Of a stretch of DNA of 64,000 bases, positions 17,102 through 26,300 are shown one piece after another. The stretch is taken from positions 372,001-436,000 of the forward strand of contig NZ_JACRSE010000005.1 of assembly GCF_014281055.1 (NCBI RefSeq), given 5' to 3'. The position numbers and the translations under genes are program-made. The notes beneath the pieces were generated by a model. That model was not told the DNA's origin, did no database searches, and saw nothing but the letters and a program-made list of their open reading frames with translations. The first letter of the stretch is position 1. Each line of letters starts with the position of its first letter. The DNA comes from Fluviispira vulneris (GTDB lineage: Bacteria > Bdellovibrionota_B > Oligoflexia > Silvanigrellales > Silvanigrellaceae).

Positions 17102-18683
17102 GTAGCTTTCCAGAAAGTTTTACAGGTAGACCTGTTTTATAAGCAATTTCGTCTGCATTTGAAGTCGCAACTGAGCTGAAATCAGAAAAACCAGCAGTAT
17201 GGATAACTGCGGCAATGTGCTCAGCAACACCTTTCAATTGCATCCAATAGCGAAGACGTTCAACAGGTACCGATTTCACATCAACCTTTTCTGGGTCAAG
17301 AAGTGGTTGAGGACGTGTTTTAGCAACGATATCGTCAATGGCAGCTTCAGCTTCTTCAGTTTCGCCAATTTCATCATCGATAATAGGTTCACCTAAGTGG
17401 AAACCTTCAAGATCTTCATCCGAAGCAAGATCGACTTGTTCATCTGACTGAGCAGCAAGTTCAGAAGCTCCTTGAATAACTTGTTCAGCTTCTTCAGGTG
17501 TTAAACGCAATAATTTTACCAGACTTCTTGGATCCATGCGAGAAATATCTGCAGGATCTTTATATCCTTCGTTTACAAGAATTTCCGCACGCATTTCACC
17601 CAATGCTGGAATTTGAGCGATAACATTCTTATATTCTTGTACAAGTTCTCTCATTTTCGTTTCAGAACGGATGTCAACTTTCCAACCTGTTAATTGGGCA
17701 GCTAAACGCACATTCTGTCCTCTCTTACCAATTGCAAGAGAAAGATGCTCATCAGGCACAACCACTTCCATGATATGGAGGCGTTCATTCACAATCACTT
17801 TGGATGGCTCAGAAGGAGCCAATGCATTGCAAACAAAGCGAGCTGGGTCACGATCATAAGGAATGATATCTATTTTTTCGCCACGGAGTTCTTGCACAAT
17901 AGCTTGAACACGAGCTCCCTTAATACCAACACAGGCCCCAACAGGATCGATGGAAGGCTCAGTGCTATAAACCGCAATTTTAGAGCGGCTTCCTGGGTCA
18001 CGGGCAGCACTTTGAATAACGACAACGCCTTCAGAAATCTCAGTAACTTCTTGTTCAAAAAGACGAATGAGAAGTTCTGGGTGTGCGCGACTGAGCATAA
18101 CCTGTGGTCCGCGGGTCGATTTTTTGACATCGATAACAAAGGCAATCACCTTGTCTCTAATTTTGTATTTCTCACCTGGGATTTGTTCACGTACAGGAAG
18201 AACGCCTTCTGTAGGACCAAGATCGACAATTATGTCGGCTTTGTCGAAGCGACGCACCTGGCCAATGACAATCTGATGTTTTTTATCACGAAATTCACGG
18301 ACAATTTTTTCTTTTTCCGCTTCCATGACTTTTTGCACGATGGATTGTTTTGCAGCTTGCGCAGCTATTCGACCCAGCTGGTCAGTTGGAAGAGGCTCAC
18401 CTATCTCGTCACCGATTTGCAATGAATCATCCATTTGTAGAGCTTCTGAAGCAGGGATTTGTTTGCTTACGTTTGTAAGTTCTTCATCTGCCACAACAGT
18501 TCTATAACGAATAAGTTCTATTTCTTCGGTTTCTTCATTGAAGCGTGTTTCAAAAACGCAATCACCAAAATGCTTGCGTGCCGCAGTCAGAACCGCTTCT
18601 CTCAATGCGCCAATAAGAAGTTGACGATCAATATTTTTTTCTTTGCCAACAGTTTCGATAACACGCTTCAAATCTATTTGCAT
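17070..18683 (-). CDS. nusA: Transcription termination/antitermination factor NusA
   Basis: NusA binds RNA polymerase and nascent RNA. Domains in order: N-terminal polymerase-binding domain (to about 130), S1 domain (VIGQVRRFDKADIIVDLGPTEGVLP), KH1 (DPVGACVGIKGARVQAIVQE), KH2 (LAIGKRGQNVRLAAQLTGWK), then an acidic C-terminal extension. Helix-hairpin-helix-like units in the extension (LVNEGYKDPADISRMDPRSL; IAAVIHTAGFSDFSSVAT) recall the acidic repeats of gammaproteobacterial NusA. The 537 residues are near the length of the long NusA form. Confidence 0.95.
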   Translation of the reverse strand: MQIDLKRVIETVGKEKNIDRQLLIGALREAVLTAARKHFGDCVFETRFNEETEEIELIRYRTVVADEELTNVSKQIPASEALQMDDSLQIGDEIGEPLPTDQLGRIAAQAAKQSIVQKVMEAEKEKIVREFRDKKHQIVIGQVRRFDKADIIVDLGPTEGVLPVREQIPGEKYKIRDKVIAFVIDVKKSTRGPQVMLSRAHPELLIRLFEQEVTEISEGVVVIQSAARDPGSRSKIAVYSTEPSIDPVGACVGIKGARVQAIVQELRGEKIDIIPYDRDPARFVCNALAPSEPSKVIVNERLHIMEVVVPDEHLSLAIGKRGQNVRLAAQLTGWKVDIRSETKMRELVQEYKNVIAQIPALGEMRAEILVNEGYKDPADISRMDPRSLVKLLRLTPEEAEQVIQGASELAAQSDEQVDLASDEDLEGFHLGEPIIDDEIGETEEAEAAIDDIVAKTRPQPLLDPEKVDVKSVPVERLRYWMQLKGVAEHIAAVIHTAGFSDFSSVATSNADEIAYKTGLPVKLSGKLHAETTKIIGN

Positions 18684-18741
18684 TCAATGCACCTCAGAAA
18701 ACAAGTCAAGAATTCAATGAACCACTAGTAAAAGGCTCATA

Positions 18742-19413
18742 CTATTTATATTTTTTAGTAGCACCTTGCCGCGCTTTTTTTCGCGCTGCCTCTTTTGCCA
18801 ATTTGACAGATTTAGAAGCAGGATGAAATGGCAACACAAATGCAGTTTTAATATTCTCAAGAGGAATTTCAAACCTATGAGCACCTTCAGCAAGAACAAT
18901 AATTTTCATTCCATCTTTATCATAAATATCATTTAAAATCATTGTAAATTTGCTTCTGCCTTCAATCAGGTTCCAAGCTTCAACTTTAAGCATATCACCT
19001 ATAGATGCCTGATAATCCTCATGATCATATAGAGTTGGCTCGGAGCCAGGAGAACCCACGCGAATTTGCACATCATCCGCAATGAGATCGAGGGCGTCGG
19101 TTGTCATAAGAAACTCATGAAACTCGGCACACTCATCGAATGAAAGGCTTGATTCAGCAAGCCTTGGTACAACAAAAGCTTCTACATCCGCCAAAGAGTA
19201 GCCCTTATCTAGAATGATATCAACAACAGCTTCACCTTCTTCATAAAGGAAGAGCCAATTGCGCACTCGTAAATTCATAACCCCTGGATTTACCACTGGT
19301 TGTGACTTCAGCATATGCAAAGCGGCTCTCAGTGCCAGAAGGATATTCGTATGAATCTGCTTAGTTAGAAGCTTTGGACTGTTTATTTTAATAGTATCAT
19401 CGACTGGATACAA
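18742..19413 (-). CDS. rimP: RimP-like ribosome maturation factor
   Basis: RimP helps assemble the 30S subunit. Support comes mainly from position (first gene before nusA) and from weak motifs: SLADVEAFVVPRLAESSLSF, VQIRVGSPGSEPTLYDHEDY (RimP usually has S-S-P-G-x-x-R-P-L), and the strand pattern MLKVEAW...EGRSKFTMIL. At 223 residues it is longer than most RimP, with a 30-residue N-terminal extension and a very basic C-terminal tail (KEAARKKARQGATKKYK). It is the likely first gene of the operon. Confidence 0.75.
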   Translation of the reverse strand: MYPVDDTIKINSPKLLTKQIHTNILLALRAALHMLKSQPVVNPGVMNLRVRNWLFLYEEGEAVVDIILDKGYSLADVEAFVVPRLAESSLSFDECAEFHEFLMTTDALDLIADDVQIRVGSPGSEPTLYDHEDYQASIGDMLKVEAWNLIEGRSKFTMILNDIYDKDGMKIIVLAEGAHRFEIPLENIKTAFVLPFHPASKSVKLAKEAARKKARQGATKKYK

Positions 19414-19632
19414 GACTTCTCCAAAAATTCAATTGGTTTTTGCAATCCCAAACTTTCAAACAAAAAGTTCAAAAGCATGAGCAAAAAACGTTAATCAGAT
19501 TGGGTATAACGTAATACGTCCAAAATCAAATCAAATTTTTAAAGAAGTGCTCAAATATTTTATAAAACTCCTCTCACGATAAAAATAGACTATTAAAAGC
19601 TTAGGGTGAAGCTCTGCTATGAGGGAATGCTG

Positions 19633-20133
19633 ATGAAAGATACGAAATACCGAAAAAGGCTCGGAGATTGGGGAGAAACCCAGGTTGATATATGGCTCGA
19701 AAAACACCAATGGATCCCTATACGGAAAAACCTAAAATTAAAAAGAGGAGAAATTGATCGCATATATTCCTCATATAGTGAAGGTGAAGATAACCATTTA
19801 TGTATTGCAGAAATAAAAACAAATATAATCACATCACAGAAAAGACTATTTGAAATATTCTCCGAAATAGGTATTAAAAAATATATCAAATATCATCAAA
19901 TAAGGAATTTAAGATATATTGCCGATTATTTTATTTTAAGATATCATGCAAAAATACACATAAGAATATTTATTGTACTTAAAATTAAATATAATTTTAA
20001 CAAAAGTTGTTTGTCAAATCTAAATTATTCCATAAAAATATGCTTTATATGCGATGAATTTATAATTATCTCTATTGAGCCTGAATATACCAATCTAAAT
20101 TTTAAAAAAAACTTACTCGAAGTTTTAATTTAA
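19633..20133 (+). CDS. YraN/UPF0102-like nuclease-fold protein
   Basis: The N-terminal 80 residues carry the UPF0102 pattern within the restriction-endonuclease-like fold: RLGDWGETQVDIWLEKHQWIP, KRGEIDRIY (Glu-x-Asp pair) and CIAEIKT (Glu-x-Lys). Together they form a D-ExK type active site. The second half (Ile/Lys/Asn-rich) is less typical, and the 166-175 residues exceed the usual 120. GAGGGA six bases upstream supports ATG at 19633; GTG at 19606 is also open. UPF0102 proteins may process branched or recombining DNA; the role is not settled. Confidence 0.6.
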   Translation: MKDTKYRKRLGDWGETQVDIWLEKHQWIPIRKNLKLKRGEIDRIYSSYSEGEDNHLCIAEIKTNIITSQKRLFEIFSEIGIKKYIKYHQIRNLRYIADYFILRYHAKIHIRIFIVLKIKYNFNKSCLSNLNYSIKICFICDEFIIISIEPEYTNLNFKKNLLEVLI

Positions 20134-20307
20134 AAAAAACTTTTCTTATTTAGCCAACAAAAAATTTAATTTATTATTTTATAAAAAATTAATTTGAAAA
20201 AAAATCAAAAAGACTTCCAATAAAATAAACAAATAAGTACTTGTAATTAATTGAATATGTTGATACTTTAATCATGCCCTGACAATCTATATATAAGAGG
20301 AACAAAA

Positions 20308-20802
20308 ATGAAAATGAAATATATTCTATCTTCTCTAGCAATTTTGTCATCAACTGCATTTGCAAATTCAACACATAACTTGAATACAGTAATACACAGC
20401 GGGAATATCGACAAAATTGTAACATCATTAATCGAACTTTTTAATGTTGGAGTTATAGATGAATCATATCCCATTCGTCTTACAGGTTCTTATGAATTAG
20501 ATTCTAATAATAAACTTGTATCTTTGAACGTTCAAGAAAACTCTTTTAAAATAAAAAATATTCCACTTTTAGGAACCTATCAAACAACATATTCTTTAAC
20601 TGGAAATATTCCAAATGGAAATTGCAAAGAAGCTTATGTAACAAGTCATAATATTATTGATGGCAGCCCATCAGTTATAAACCCTATTTTTTATTCGTTA
20701 ATGAAATCTAAAGGTAATAAGGCAGTTCGTTTAGCAATAAAGAATTCTGGCTTAATTGCTTATTGCAACAATACAACAAGATATATTTTGCAAATAAATT
20801 AA
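20308..20802 (+). CDS. Secreted protein of unknown function
   Basis: AGAGGAAC precedes ATG. The 164-residue product has a clear Sec signal (MKMKYILSSLAILSSTAFA, cut before NST). The mature part is rich in beta-strand patterns (YPIRLTGSYELDSNNKLVSL; TYQTTYSLTGNIPNGNCKEAY) and has two cysteines that could pair. It shows no lipobox or known family. A strong terminator follows, so it is probably transcribed alone. Confidence 0.65.
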   Translation: MKMKYILSSLAILSSTAFANSTHNLNTVIHSGNIDKIVTSLIELFNVGVIDESYPIRLTGSYELDSNNKLVSLNVQENSFKIKNIPLLGTYQTTYSLTGNIPNGNCKEAYVTSHNIIDGSPSVINPIFYSLMKSKGNKAVRLAIKNSGLIAYCNNTTRYILQIN

Positions 20803-20861
20803 TTTAAAACCAGATATATTTAAATTATGATTCCATAAAATTTAATATGAATCGCAGGGCA

Positions 20862-20892
20862 GAGTAAGGAGTTTTCCTTACTCTTTTTCTTT
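20862..20892 (+). terminator. Intrinsic terminator after the secreted-protein gene
   Basis: A 9-bp stem GAGTAAGGA / TCCTTACTC (20862-20870 and 20875-20883) around GTTT is followed by TTTTTCTTT. The T-run reaches the stop of the convergent trxB gene. This is the clearest classical terminator in the window. Confidence 0.85.
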
Positions 20893-21814
20893 AATGCTGA
20901 ATACCTTCAATATATTTTTCTGCCTGGAGAGCTGCTTGGCAGCCTCTGCCTGCAGCAGTAATTGCTTGACGATAGAGTTTGTCTTCAACGTCACCAGCGG
21001 CAAAAATTCCTGGGACATTTGTATGAGTTCCATTTTGGGTTAAAATATAACCTTTTTCATCCATATGCACTAAATCTTTTACAAATGTTGTATTTGGATG
21101 ATGACCAATCGCCATGAACAATCCATCCACAGTTATGTTATCTGTTTTTCCACCATTTTCTTTTACGACAATTCCTGTTAATCCTTGTTCATTGGCAAGT
21201 GTATCAACAACTTCAGTGTTATAAATGATTTTTATTTTTGGATTTGCGACAACGCGCTCTTGCATAGCTTTACTTGCACGGAATTTATCGCTGCGGTGAA
21301 TCAAAATAACTTCGCTCGCGAGTTTGGATAAATAAGTTGCTTCTTCCATAGCACTGTCACCACCACCGACAACAGCCACTATTTTATTGCGATAGAAAAA
21401 CCCATCACACACCGCACAAGTTGATAAACCATAACCCATTAGTTTATCTTTATTTGGCAAAGGAAGAGTGATTGCAGAAGCACCTGTCGCAATAATAACA
21501 ACTTTTGCATGAATATCTTCTTCGTATTCACGTTTGATTACAAAAGTACCATCCTTTGTTCTTTCAACCGCTTTAACTTCACCCGTTTCAAAACGCGCGC
21601 CAACTTTTTCGGCTTGCCCACGCATATCGCTCATGAGCTTATTGCCATCAATTCCGTCCACAAAGCCCGGCCAGTTTTCAATCACACTTGTCGTAGTCAA
21701 TTGACCGCCCGGTTGCATACCACTGATAACAACAGGAGAGAGCGCAGCGCGAGCCGAATAAATAGCTGCTGTTAGGCCAGATGGACCTGAACCAATTATG
21801 ACGATTTTTTCCAT
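20891..21814 (-). CDS. trxB: Thioredoxin-disulfide reductase
   Basis: TrxB passes electrons from NADPH through FAD to thioredoxin. It has the FAD-binding GSGPSGLTAAIYSARA at the N-terminus, the redox centre CAVC in STCAVCDGFFYRN near residue 134, the NADPH-binding VVGGGDSAMEEA and the C-terminal GIFAAGDVEDKLYRQAITAAG. The 307 residues match low-molecular-weight TrxB. It is a single gene, convergent with the secreted-protein gene. Confidence 0.95.
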   Translation of the reverse strand: MEKIVIIGSGPSGLTAAIYSARAALSPVVISGMQPGGQLTTTSVIENWPGFVDGIDGNKLMSDMRGQAEKVGARFETGEVKAVERTKDGTFVIKREYEEDIHAKVVIIATGASAITLPLPNKDKLMGYGLSTCAVCDGFFYRNKIVAVVGGGDSAMEEATYLSKLASEVILIHRSDKFRASKAMQERVVANPKIKIIYNTEVVDTLANEQGLTGIVVKENGGKTDNITVDGLFMAIGHHPNTTFVKDLVHMDEKGYILTQNGTHTNVPGIFAAGDVEDKLYRQAITAAGRGCQAALQAEKYIEGIQH

Positions 21815-21922
21815 TTTATCTCCATTTTTTTAAGATTGATGCCACAATGGGCATCTCGACTGTATTCGTTATACAATCTAGACAGAGTCTAAACAAGGGG
21901 AGAGGCAAACAGCTCGGTTTTA

Positions 21923-22960
21923 TCATTCAACAGCAGATTCTAATATTTTTATTTTCACATCAGACGTTGATGCATCCAATTTTATAGGAATCATTTGTGC
22001 CATAGTGTGCATAGGATGTGTATGACCACAATCAAAATGACTTATAATTGGGTATTTTCTGAGTCCAACAACTTCCATAATTAAGCCTTCATAACCAAAA
22101 GGTGCTCCTTGGCTATTTAATAACTCAGCTTTCCCAATTATGAGGCCTTTAATCATATCAAAAACACCCATTATTTTTAACTGGGTGAGAGAACGTTCTT
22201 CTTCAGCAAAGGGAGCATCTTGTTCTTCAATTAATAAAATTTTATTTTTTAGATCGGGAAAATATTTTGTTCCTGCAAGTGCACAAAGGGTATTTAAATT
22301 CGCGATAACAACAGATCCTTCGACAACTCCAGGAGACAGCACTTTGTAACCTGTATTTGGAAAATATTCTCTTTCAGCGTTTTTCCACTCATTTGTTGTC
22401 GCATCGCGGAAATGATTGCTCCATTTTTCAAAAATAGGGAGCGTGTAATTTATCATACTGCTATCTGAACCCATCAATAAAAAAGATTCTAAACTTTCTT
22501 TTAAAACATGTGGCCATTCACCAAAGGTTGGCACAACAGCTGGGCCATAAAAAGTCGATAATTGGGCTTGGGTTAAAATAGCCATATGCAAAGCAGTCAC
22601 ATCACTGTAGCCTACAATAATTTTTCTTTGTGTTCTTATTTCTTCAAAGTCTAAATATTCCAGCATAGATGATGAATTATACCCACCTATTGTCGACATT
22701 AAAAAATCAACATTGTCATTTTTTATTAACGCCATAAACTCTTGCGCTCTTTCTCGAGGAGTGCCAGAGCGATACCCTTGTTTAACACATTTTTTAGTTA
22801 ATTCTCCTTCAATCACATTAAATCCCAATCTTTTTAATTCAGAAATACCATGCAAATATTTTTCTTTAAAAGTAACATTTCCTGGAAATGAAGGGGTAAA
22901 AATTCCAACAGTGTCTCCCAATTTAATTTTTTTAGGTTTTATAATTTTTATTGTAAGCAT
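21923..22960 (-). CDS. S66-family serine carboxypeptidase (LD-carboxypeptidase/MccF-like)
   Basis: S66 peptidases use a Ser-His-Glu triad to cut LD-peptide bonds in cell-wall peptides or, in MccF, to detoxify microcin C-type peptides. The nucleophile box is IVGYSDVTALHMAI (residue about 118), the Glu lies in ILLIEEQDAPF, and the His in DCGHTHPM. The 345 residues and the insertion before ILLIEEQ fit the MccF-like branch rather than short LdcA. There is no signal peptide, so it is cytoplasmic. AAGGA precedes the start. Whether it recycles murein or confers peptide resistance is not decidable here. Confidence 0.8.
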   Translation of the reverse strand: MLTIKIIKPKKIKLGDTVGIFTPSFPGNVTFKEKYLHGISELKRLGFNVIEGELTKKCVKQGYRSGTPRERAQEFMALIKNDNVDFLMSTIGGYNSSSMLEYLDFEEIRTQRKIIVGYSDVTALHMAILTQAQLSTFYGPAVVPTFGEWPHVLKESLESFLLMGSDSSMINYTLPIFEKWSNHFRDATTNEWKNAEREYFPNTGYKVLSPGVVEGSVVIANLNTLCALAGTKYFPDLKNKILLIEEQDAPFAEEERSLTQLKIMGVFDMIKGLIIGKAELLNSQGAPFGYEGLIMEVVGLRKYPIISHFDCGHTHPMHTMAQMIPIKLDASTSDVKIKILESAVE

Positions 22961-23065
22961 TATTATTTCCTTTATAATGAATTAAAGCATTATTTTTATC
23001 TATGCTAACTTGCTTTGTCAATTTTGTATATTATATTATATAAAACATTTCTATTGGAGACTCCT

Positions 23066-23845
23066 ATGAAATCTTTATCAAATGCTCTTTTCTGGTTAAC
23101 AGGCGCCTCTTCAGGCATAGGTTATGCAGTTGCAAAAGAACTTGCTGAACAAAATGCAGGAATTATTATCTCGTCACGCAACGCAGATAAAATCGATGAT
23201 AAAATTAGCGAATTAAAAGATTTGGGGGCAACGAGTGTTGAAACAGTGGCACTCGATTTAAGCGAAGGTAAATTCGAAAAAAAGATAAAAGATATCATGC
23301 AGACACGTAAATTAAATGGGGTATTATTAAATGGAGGCGGTTTTCCTGGTAAGAAAACTTCAGAACACGCTTTTCAAGATTTTATTGAAGGTAACAAAAT
23401 TATGCTGGCTGGTCCCGCACAATTTTTATTAAATATTCTTCCCTATATGAAACACCATAAATCGAGCGTAGTTGCAATAACTAGCACATCTGTAAAAGAA
23501 CCTATTGCCACTCTCGATTTATCTGCAATTTATCGCTCTGGTCTCGTTATTTTTCTAAAAAATCTTGCGCATGAGATTGGGCATACAGGTATTCGCATTA
23601 ATAATGTTGCTCCAGGTGCAACATCGACAGAGCATTTGGAAAAAATAATAGAAAAAACCGCACAAAATAACAAAACTTCGGTGAAGGAAGTTCGTTCACA
23701 GTGGGAAAATAGAGCCGCATTGAAAAGAATGGCCAAACCAGAAGAAATTGCCAAAGTGGTTTGTTTCCTTATGTCAAAGGATGCTTCCTTTATAAATGGC
23801 CAAACAATTGTTGTCGATGGATGTTCGACAAAGTCGTATTTATAA
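23066..23845 (+). CDS. SDR-family oxidoreductase with atypical active site
   Basis: A short-chain dehydrogenase fold: WLTGASSGIGYAVAKELA for cofactor binding, LNGGGFPG where classical members have NNAG, and RINNVAPGATSTEH after the active site. The catalytic stretch reads SAIYRSGLVIFLKNLA, so the Lys of the classical Y-x-x-x-K is Leu. This resembles an SDR branch in which that position is changed, and its catalysis is uncertain. ATG at 23066 (TTGGAGA upstream) is preferred to the longer frame from 23015. It diverges from the S66 peptidase gene. Confidence 0.75.
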   Translation: MKSLSNALFWLTGASSGIGYAVAKELAEQNAGIIISSRNADKIDDKISELKDLGATSVETVALDLSEGKFEKKIKDIMQTRKLNGVLLNGGGFPGKKTSEHAFQDFIEGNKIMLAGPAQFLLNILPYMKHHKSSVVAITSTSVKEPIATLDLSAIYRSGLVIFLKNLAHEIGHTGIRINNVAPGATSTEHLEKIIEKTAQNNKTSVKEVRSQWENRAALKRMAKPEEIAKVVCFLMSKDASFINGQTIVVDGCSTKSYL

Positions 23846-23851
23846 TAATTT

Positions 23852-24616
23852 TCACTTAATAAAGTTATCTGCTGCTTGAACAATAAGATCGGAGCTCAAG
23901 TCACACTGTGTTTGAATAAATTCTGACACTCCGCCTTGCTCAACCATTTCTTTTAAAAAGTTTTCCATTCTTCCTTTTTTAAAACTTTCAAGCGCGGTGG
24001 TTTTTTCGTAGTCACATTCAATAGACTCAATAACATTTTCATTGGCAATATTTTTTTTCTCAGATAACATCATCGCAATCATAGCAGCAAAAGTTCCTGT
24101 TCTATCTCGGCCTACATCGCAGTGAAAAAGGAAACTTTTATTTTGCGTAATATCATCAAGTGCACTTTTAAAAAGTTGGCACATTGAATTTTTAAATTCT
24201 GGTTTTTTCCAATTCTCAAGGTTTTCAATATCGCTTATGACAAAATCAGTGTTTGGGTGGGAGCCAAAGAGTCGAGTTCCATCTTCTTTTTCACAGTAAT
24301 ACGCATGCGGATCCGAAGGACTAAAATTCAAGGAGTAAATTTTATCAGGATTTTTGATCCTATCGCAGCTCCAGCCTGAAAAATATTTATTCGAACGATA
24401 AACAAGACCTGTTTTGTATATATCTTTTTTAAGACATTTATTAAGACTCTCGCCAAGATCCCTAAAGTTCAATCTATAATCTAATAAACCTACCCAAAGT
24501 TTCGGTTCGTATTTGTTTTTGTCACGCTTATAAATATAGCCAATGAATGATGCAAGGACTGCAGCAATCACAAGAACAGAACTAAAAGCAATTAATATTT
24601 TTTTCTTTTTTGACAT
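23852..24616 (-). CDS. Membrane-anchored tyrosine phosphatase-like protein
   Basis: After MSKKKK comes one hydrophobic helix (ILIAFSSVLVIAAVLASFIGYIY), so the 254-residue protein is inner-membrane anchored with its catalytic part outside the cytoplasm, or it may be a lipid-free secreted form. The phosphatase loop HCDVGRDRTGTFAAM is a complete C-x5-R-T/S signature, and LNFRDLGES is typical of DSP/PTP-like bacterial members. The substrate could be a phosphoinositide, phosphoprotein or sugar phosphate. Four cysteines beside the catalytic one lie in the outer domain. Confidence 0.75.
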   Translation of the reverse strand: MSKKKKILIAFSSVLVIAAVLASFIGYIYKRDKNKYEPKLWVGLLDYRLNFRDLGESLNKCLKKDIYKTGLVYRSNKYFSGWSCDRIKNPDKIYSLNFSPSDPHAYYCEKEDGTRLFGSHPNTDFVISDIENLENWKKPEFKNSMCQLFKSALDDITQNKSFLFHCDVGRDRTGTFAAMIAMMLSEKKNIANENVIESIECDYEKTTALESFKKGRMENFLKEMVEQGGVSEFIQTQCDLSSDLIVQAADNFIK

Positions 24617-24774
24617 AGTTTTCTCTGATTTTGTTAAATTATAAAAAATAAAACATTAAAAAAATCATTCAATGAAGACCCTAAGAATGCTCTACATAAA
24701 AGCAATTTATACATCTGAATTTTAATTTAACAAATGAAATGAATAAAGAAAAGAGTCGAGAAACTTAAAGAGGT

Positions 24775-24861
24775 TGGTGCTCATGACCAGAATCGAACTG
24801 GTACACCCTTGCGGATACAGGATTTTAAGTCCTGTGCGTCTACCTATTCCGCCACATGAGC
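24775..24861 (-). tRNA. tRNA-Leu (anticodon TAA)
   Basis: Read on the minus strand, the acceptor stem GCTCATG pairs with CATGAGC and an encoded CCA follows. The D-arm begins TGGCGGAATAGGTAGACGC, typical of class II leucine tRNA. The anticodon stem CAGGA/TCCTG encloses CTTAAAA with anticodon TAA. A long variable arm and a TTCGATT T-loop complete the gene. It is isolated between the phosphatase and fabG. Confidence 0.95.
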
Positions 24862-24993
24862 ACGAAACACTACATATAGCATGAATTCGCAGATGACAAG
24901 TCTCAAAGAACTATTTGCTGTTTTTTTTTTTCATGGTAGCGTCTCTTCGTAAGTTTTGGAAATCTATATGACTGATTTTATAGAGGCAATAAT

Positions 24994-25812
24994 ATGGAAA
25001 ATAGTGATAAGAAGTCTACAGAATTAGCAGATGTAGCAACTGTAATGAAACAAATATATTCTCCCACTTTGCTAGCTGGAAAAGTTGCATTGGTCACTGG
25101 AGGATCCCGAGGAATAGGAAAGGCGATTGCTATTGCTTTTGGAGCATTGGGGGCAAAGGTCATCATAAACTATGCTGGAAATGCTCAGGCAGCAGAAGCA
25201 ACAGTCGAAGAAATCGTCCGTAACGGCGGAATGGCAACCTGTGTCAAGTTTGACGTTTCTGATTTTACTCTCGTTCAAGACACTGTAAAAGCCCTTGAAA
25301 AAGAACATGGTACGATAGAAATCCTTGTAAATAATGCAGGAGTCTCTCGTGATAATCTTTTTGTTAAGTTCAAAGAAGAAGAATGGGACAATACTCTCGA
25401 TACAAACTTAAAAGGCGCATTTAACTGCTCCAGAGCACTTGCCATGAGCATGATGCGCAAACGTGCAGGTAAAATTATAAATATATCATCTGTTGTGGGC
25501 TTAACAGGCAATGCAGGGCAATCGGCTTATGCTGCTAGTAAAGCAGGAGTGATAGGCTTCACCAAAGCTCTTGCTTTGGAATTGGCAGGCAGAAATGTGC
25601 AAATCAATGCCATTGCGCCAGGATATATTTCAACTGACATGACAGGTGCTTTAAGCGAAGATGTTTTAACAAAAATTATCGAAAAAATCCCAGTGCAGAA
25701 GGTGGGCGACCCTATTGAAGTGGCGAAAGCTGCTGTCTTTTTAGCAAGTCCTTCTTCAAGTTATATAACAGGCCAGACACTTGCTGTGGATGGCGGCATG
25801 ACTATGCATTGA
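24994..25812 (+). CDS. fabG: 3-oxoacyl-[acyl-carrier-protein] reductase FabG
   Basis: FabG reduces beta-ketoacyl-ACP with NADPH in fatty-acid elongation. It has the cofactor motif VTGGSRGIGKAIA, NNAG in ILVNNAGVSRDNL, the catalytic ISSV...YAASKAG and the end motif SYITGQTLAVDGGM. The 272 residues include an extra 25-residue N-terminal segment before the fold, which is not usual for FabG. It stands apart from the fabZ-lpxA cluster at 56-58 kb. Function in fatty-acid synthesis is very likely but other ketoacyl substrates are possible. Confidence 0.88.
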   Translation: MENSDKKSTELADVATVMKQIYSPTLLAGKVALVTGGSRGIGKAIAIAFGALGAKVIINYAGNAQAAEATVEEIVRNGGMATCVKFDVSDFTLVQDTVKALEKEHGTIEILVNNAGVSRDNLFVKFKEEEWDNTLDTNLKGAFNCSRALAMSMMRKRAGKIINISSVVGLTGNAGQSAYAASKAGVIGFTKALALELAGRNVQINAIAPGYISTDMTGALSEDVLTKIIEKIPVQKVGDPIEVAKAAVFLASPSSSYITGQTLAVDGGMTMH

Positions 25813-25838
25813 GATTAAACTGAAGGAGAGTGTGGTCA

Positions 25839-26297
25839 TCAATTTATTTTTGGTTTTTTAGTCCAATAACCAAACTCTCCGCCACAAAATCCCTGTGGTT
25901 TAATCCCTTGCAGAGTTGTCCAAGAAAGAGCCCCTGTATAAGTCACTAAGCGACTTGATCCATTTACTTTTACAATACCTGTGTACCAACTTAATAAAAT
26001 TTCTTTTGACAGTTTTTTTAAATCCTTACGAAAATCGGGAATTTTTAAATTTAAATATGAATGCAATTCAAATATTTTTGCCCTATTATTTTTATCTATC
26101 ATAAAATATTCTAAATATTTTTTACCTAACTCAGTATCTAATTCTGAATTACCTGTGAGTTTTTCTGAAATCTTCATAAATTTATTCATGAGTTCTGTAT
26201 CATCTTCAGCAAATGTTGAAAAATGTATTCCAAATGAAGTAACAGAAAAAGTCATTACTAAATTTGATAAGAACTCTCGCCTTTTTAAACAATTCAT
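25839..26297 (-). CDS. Small subunit of sorbitol/fructose-type dehydrogenase (Tat signal)
   Basis: The 152-residue protein begins with a twin-arginine type leader (KRREFLSNLVMTFSVTSFG). It ends with the conserved pattern of sorbitol dehydrogenase small subunits: LLSWYTGIVKVNG, YTGALSW, and GFCGGEFGYWTKKP. In such enzymes this subunit carries the export signal and takes the folded FAD subunit across the membrane. It starts three bases after the stop of the GMC subunit gene, with AAGGTG as ribosome binding site, so the two are co-translated. Confidence 0.8.
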   Translation of the reverse strand: MNCLKRREFLSNLVMTFSVTSFGIHFSTFAEDDTELMNKFMKISEKLTGNSELDTELGKKYLEYFMIDKNNRAKIFELHSYLNLKIPDFRKDLKKLSKEILLSWYTGIVKVNGSSRLVTYTGALSWTTLQGIKPQGFCGGEFGYWTKKPKIN

Positions 26298-26300
26298 AAT

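Noticed and set aside
25824-25880. Imperfect hairpin between fabG and the dehydrogenase small subunit as a shared terminator
   Set aside because: Arms have a mismatch, the loop is long and one arm lies in coding sequence, so support is too weak.
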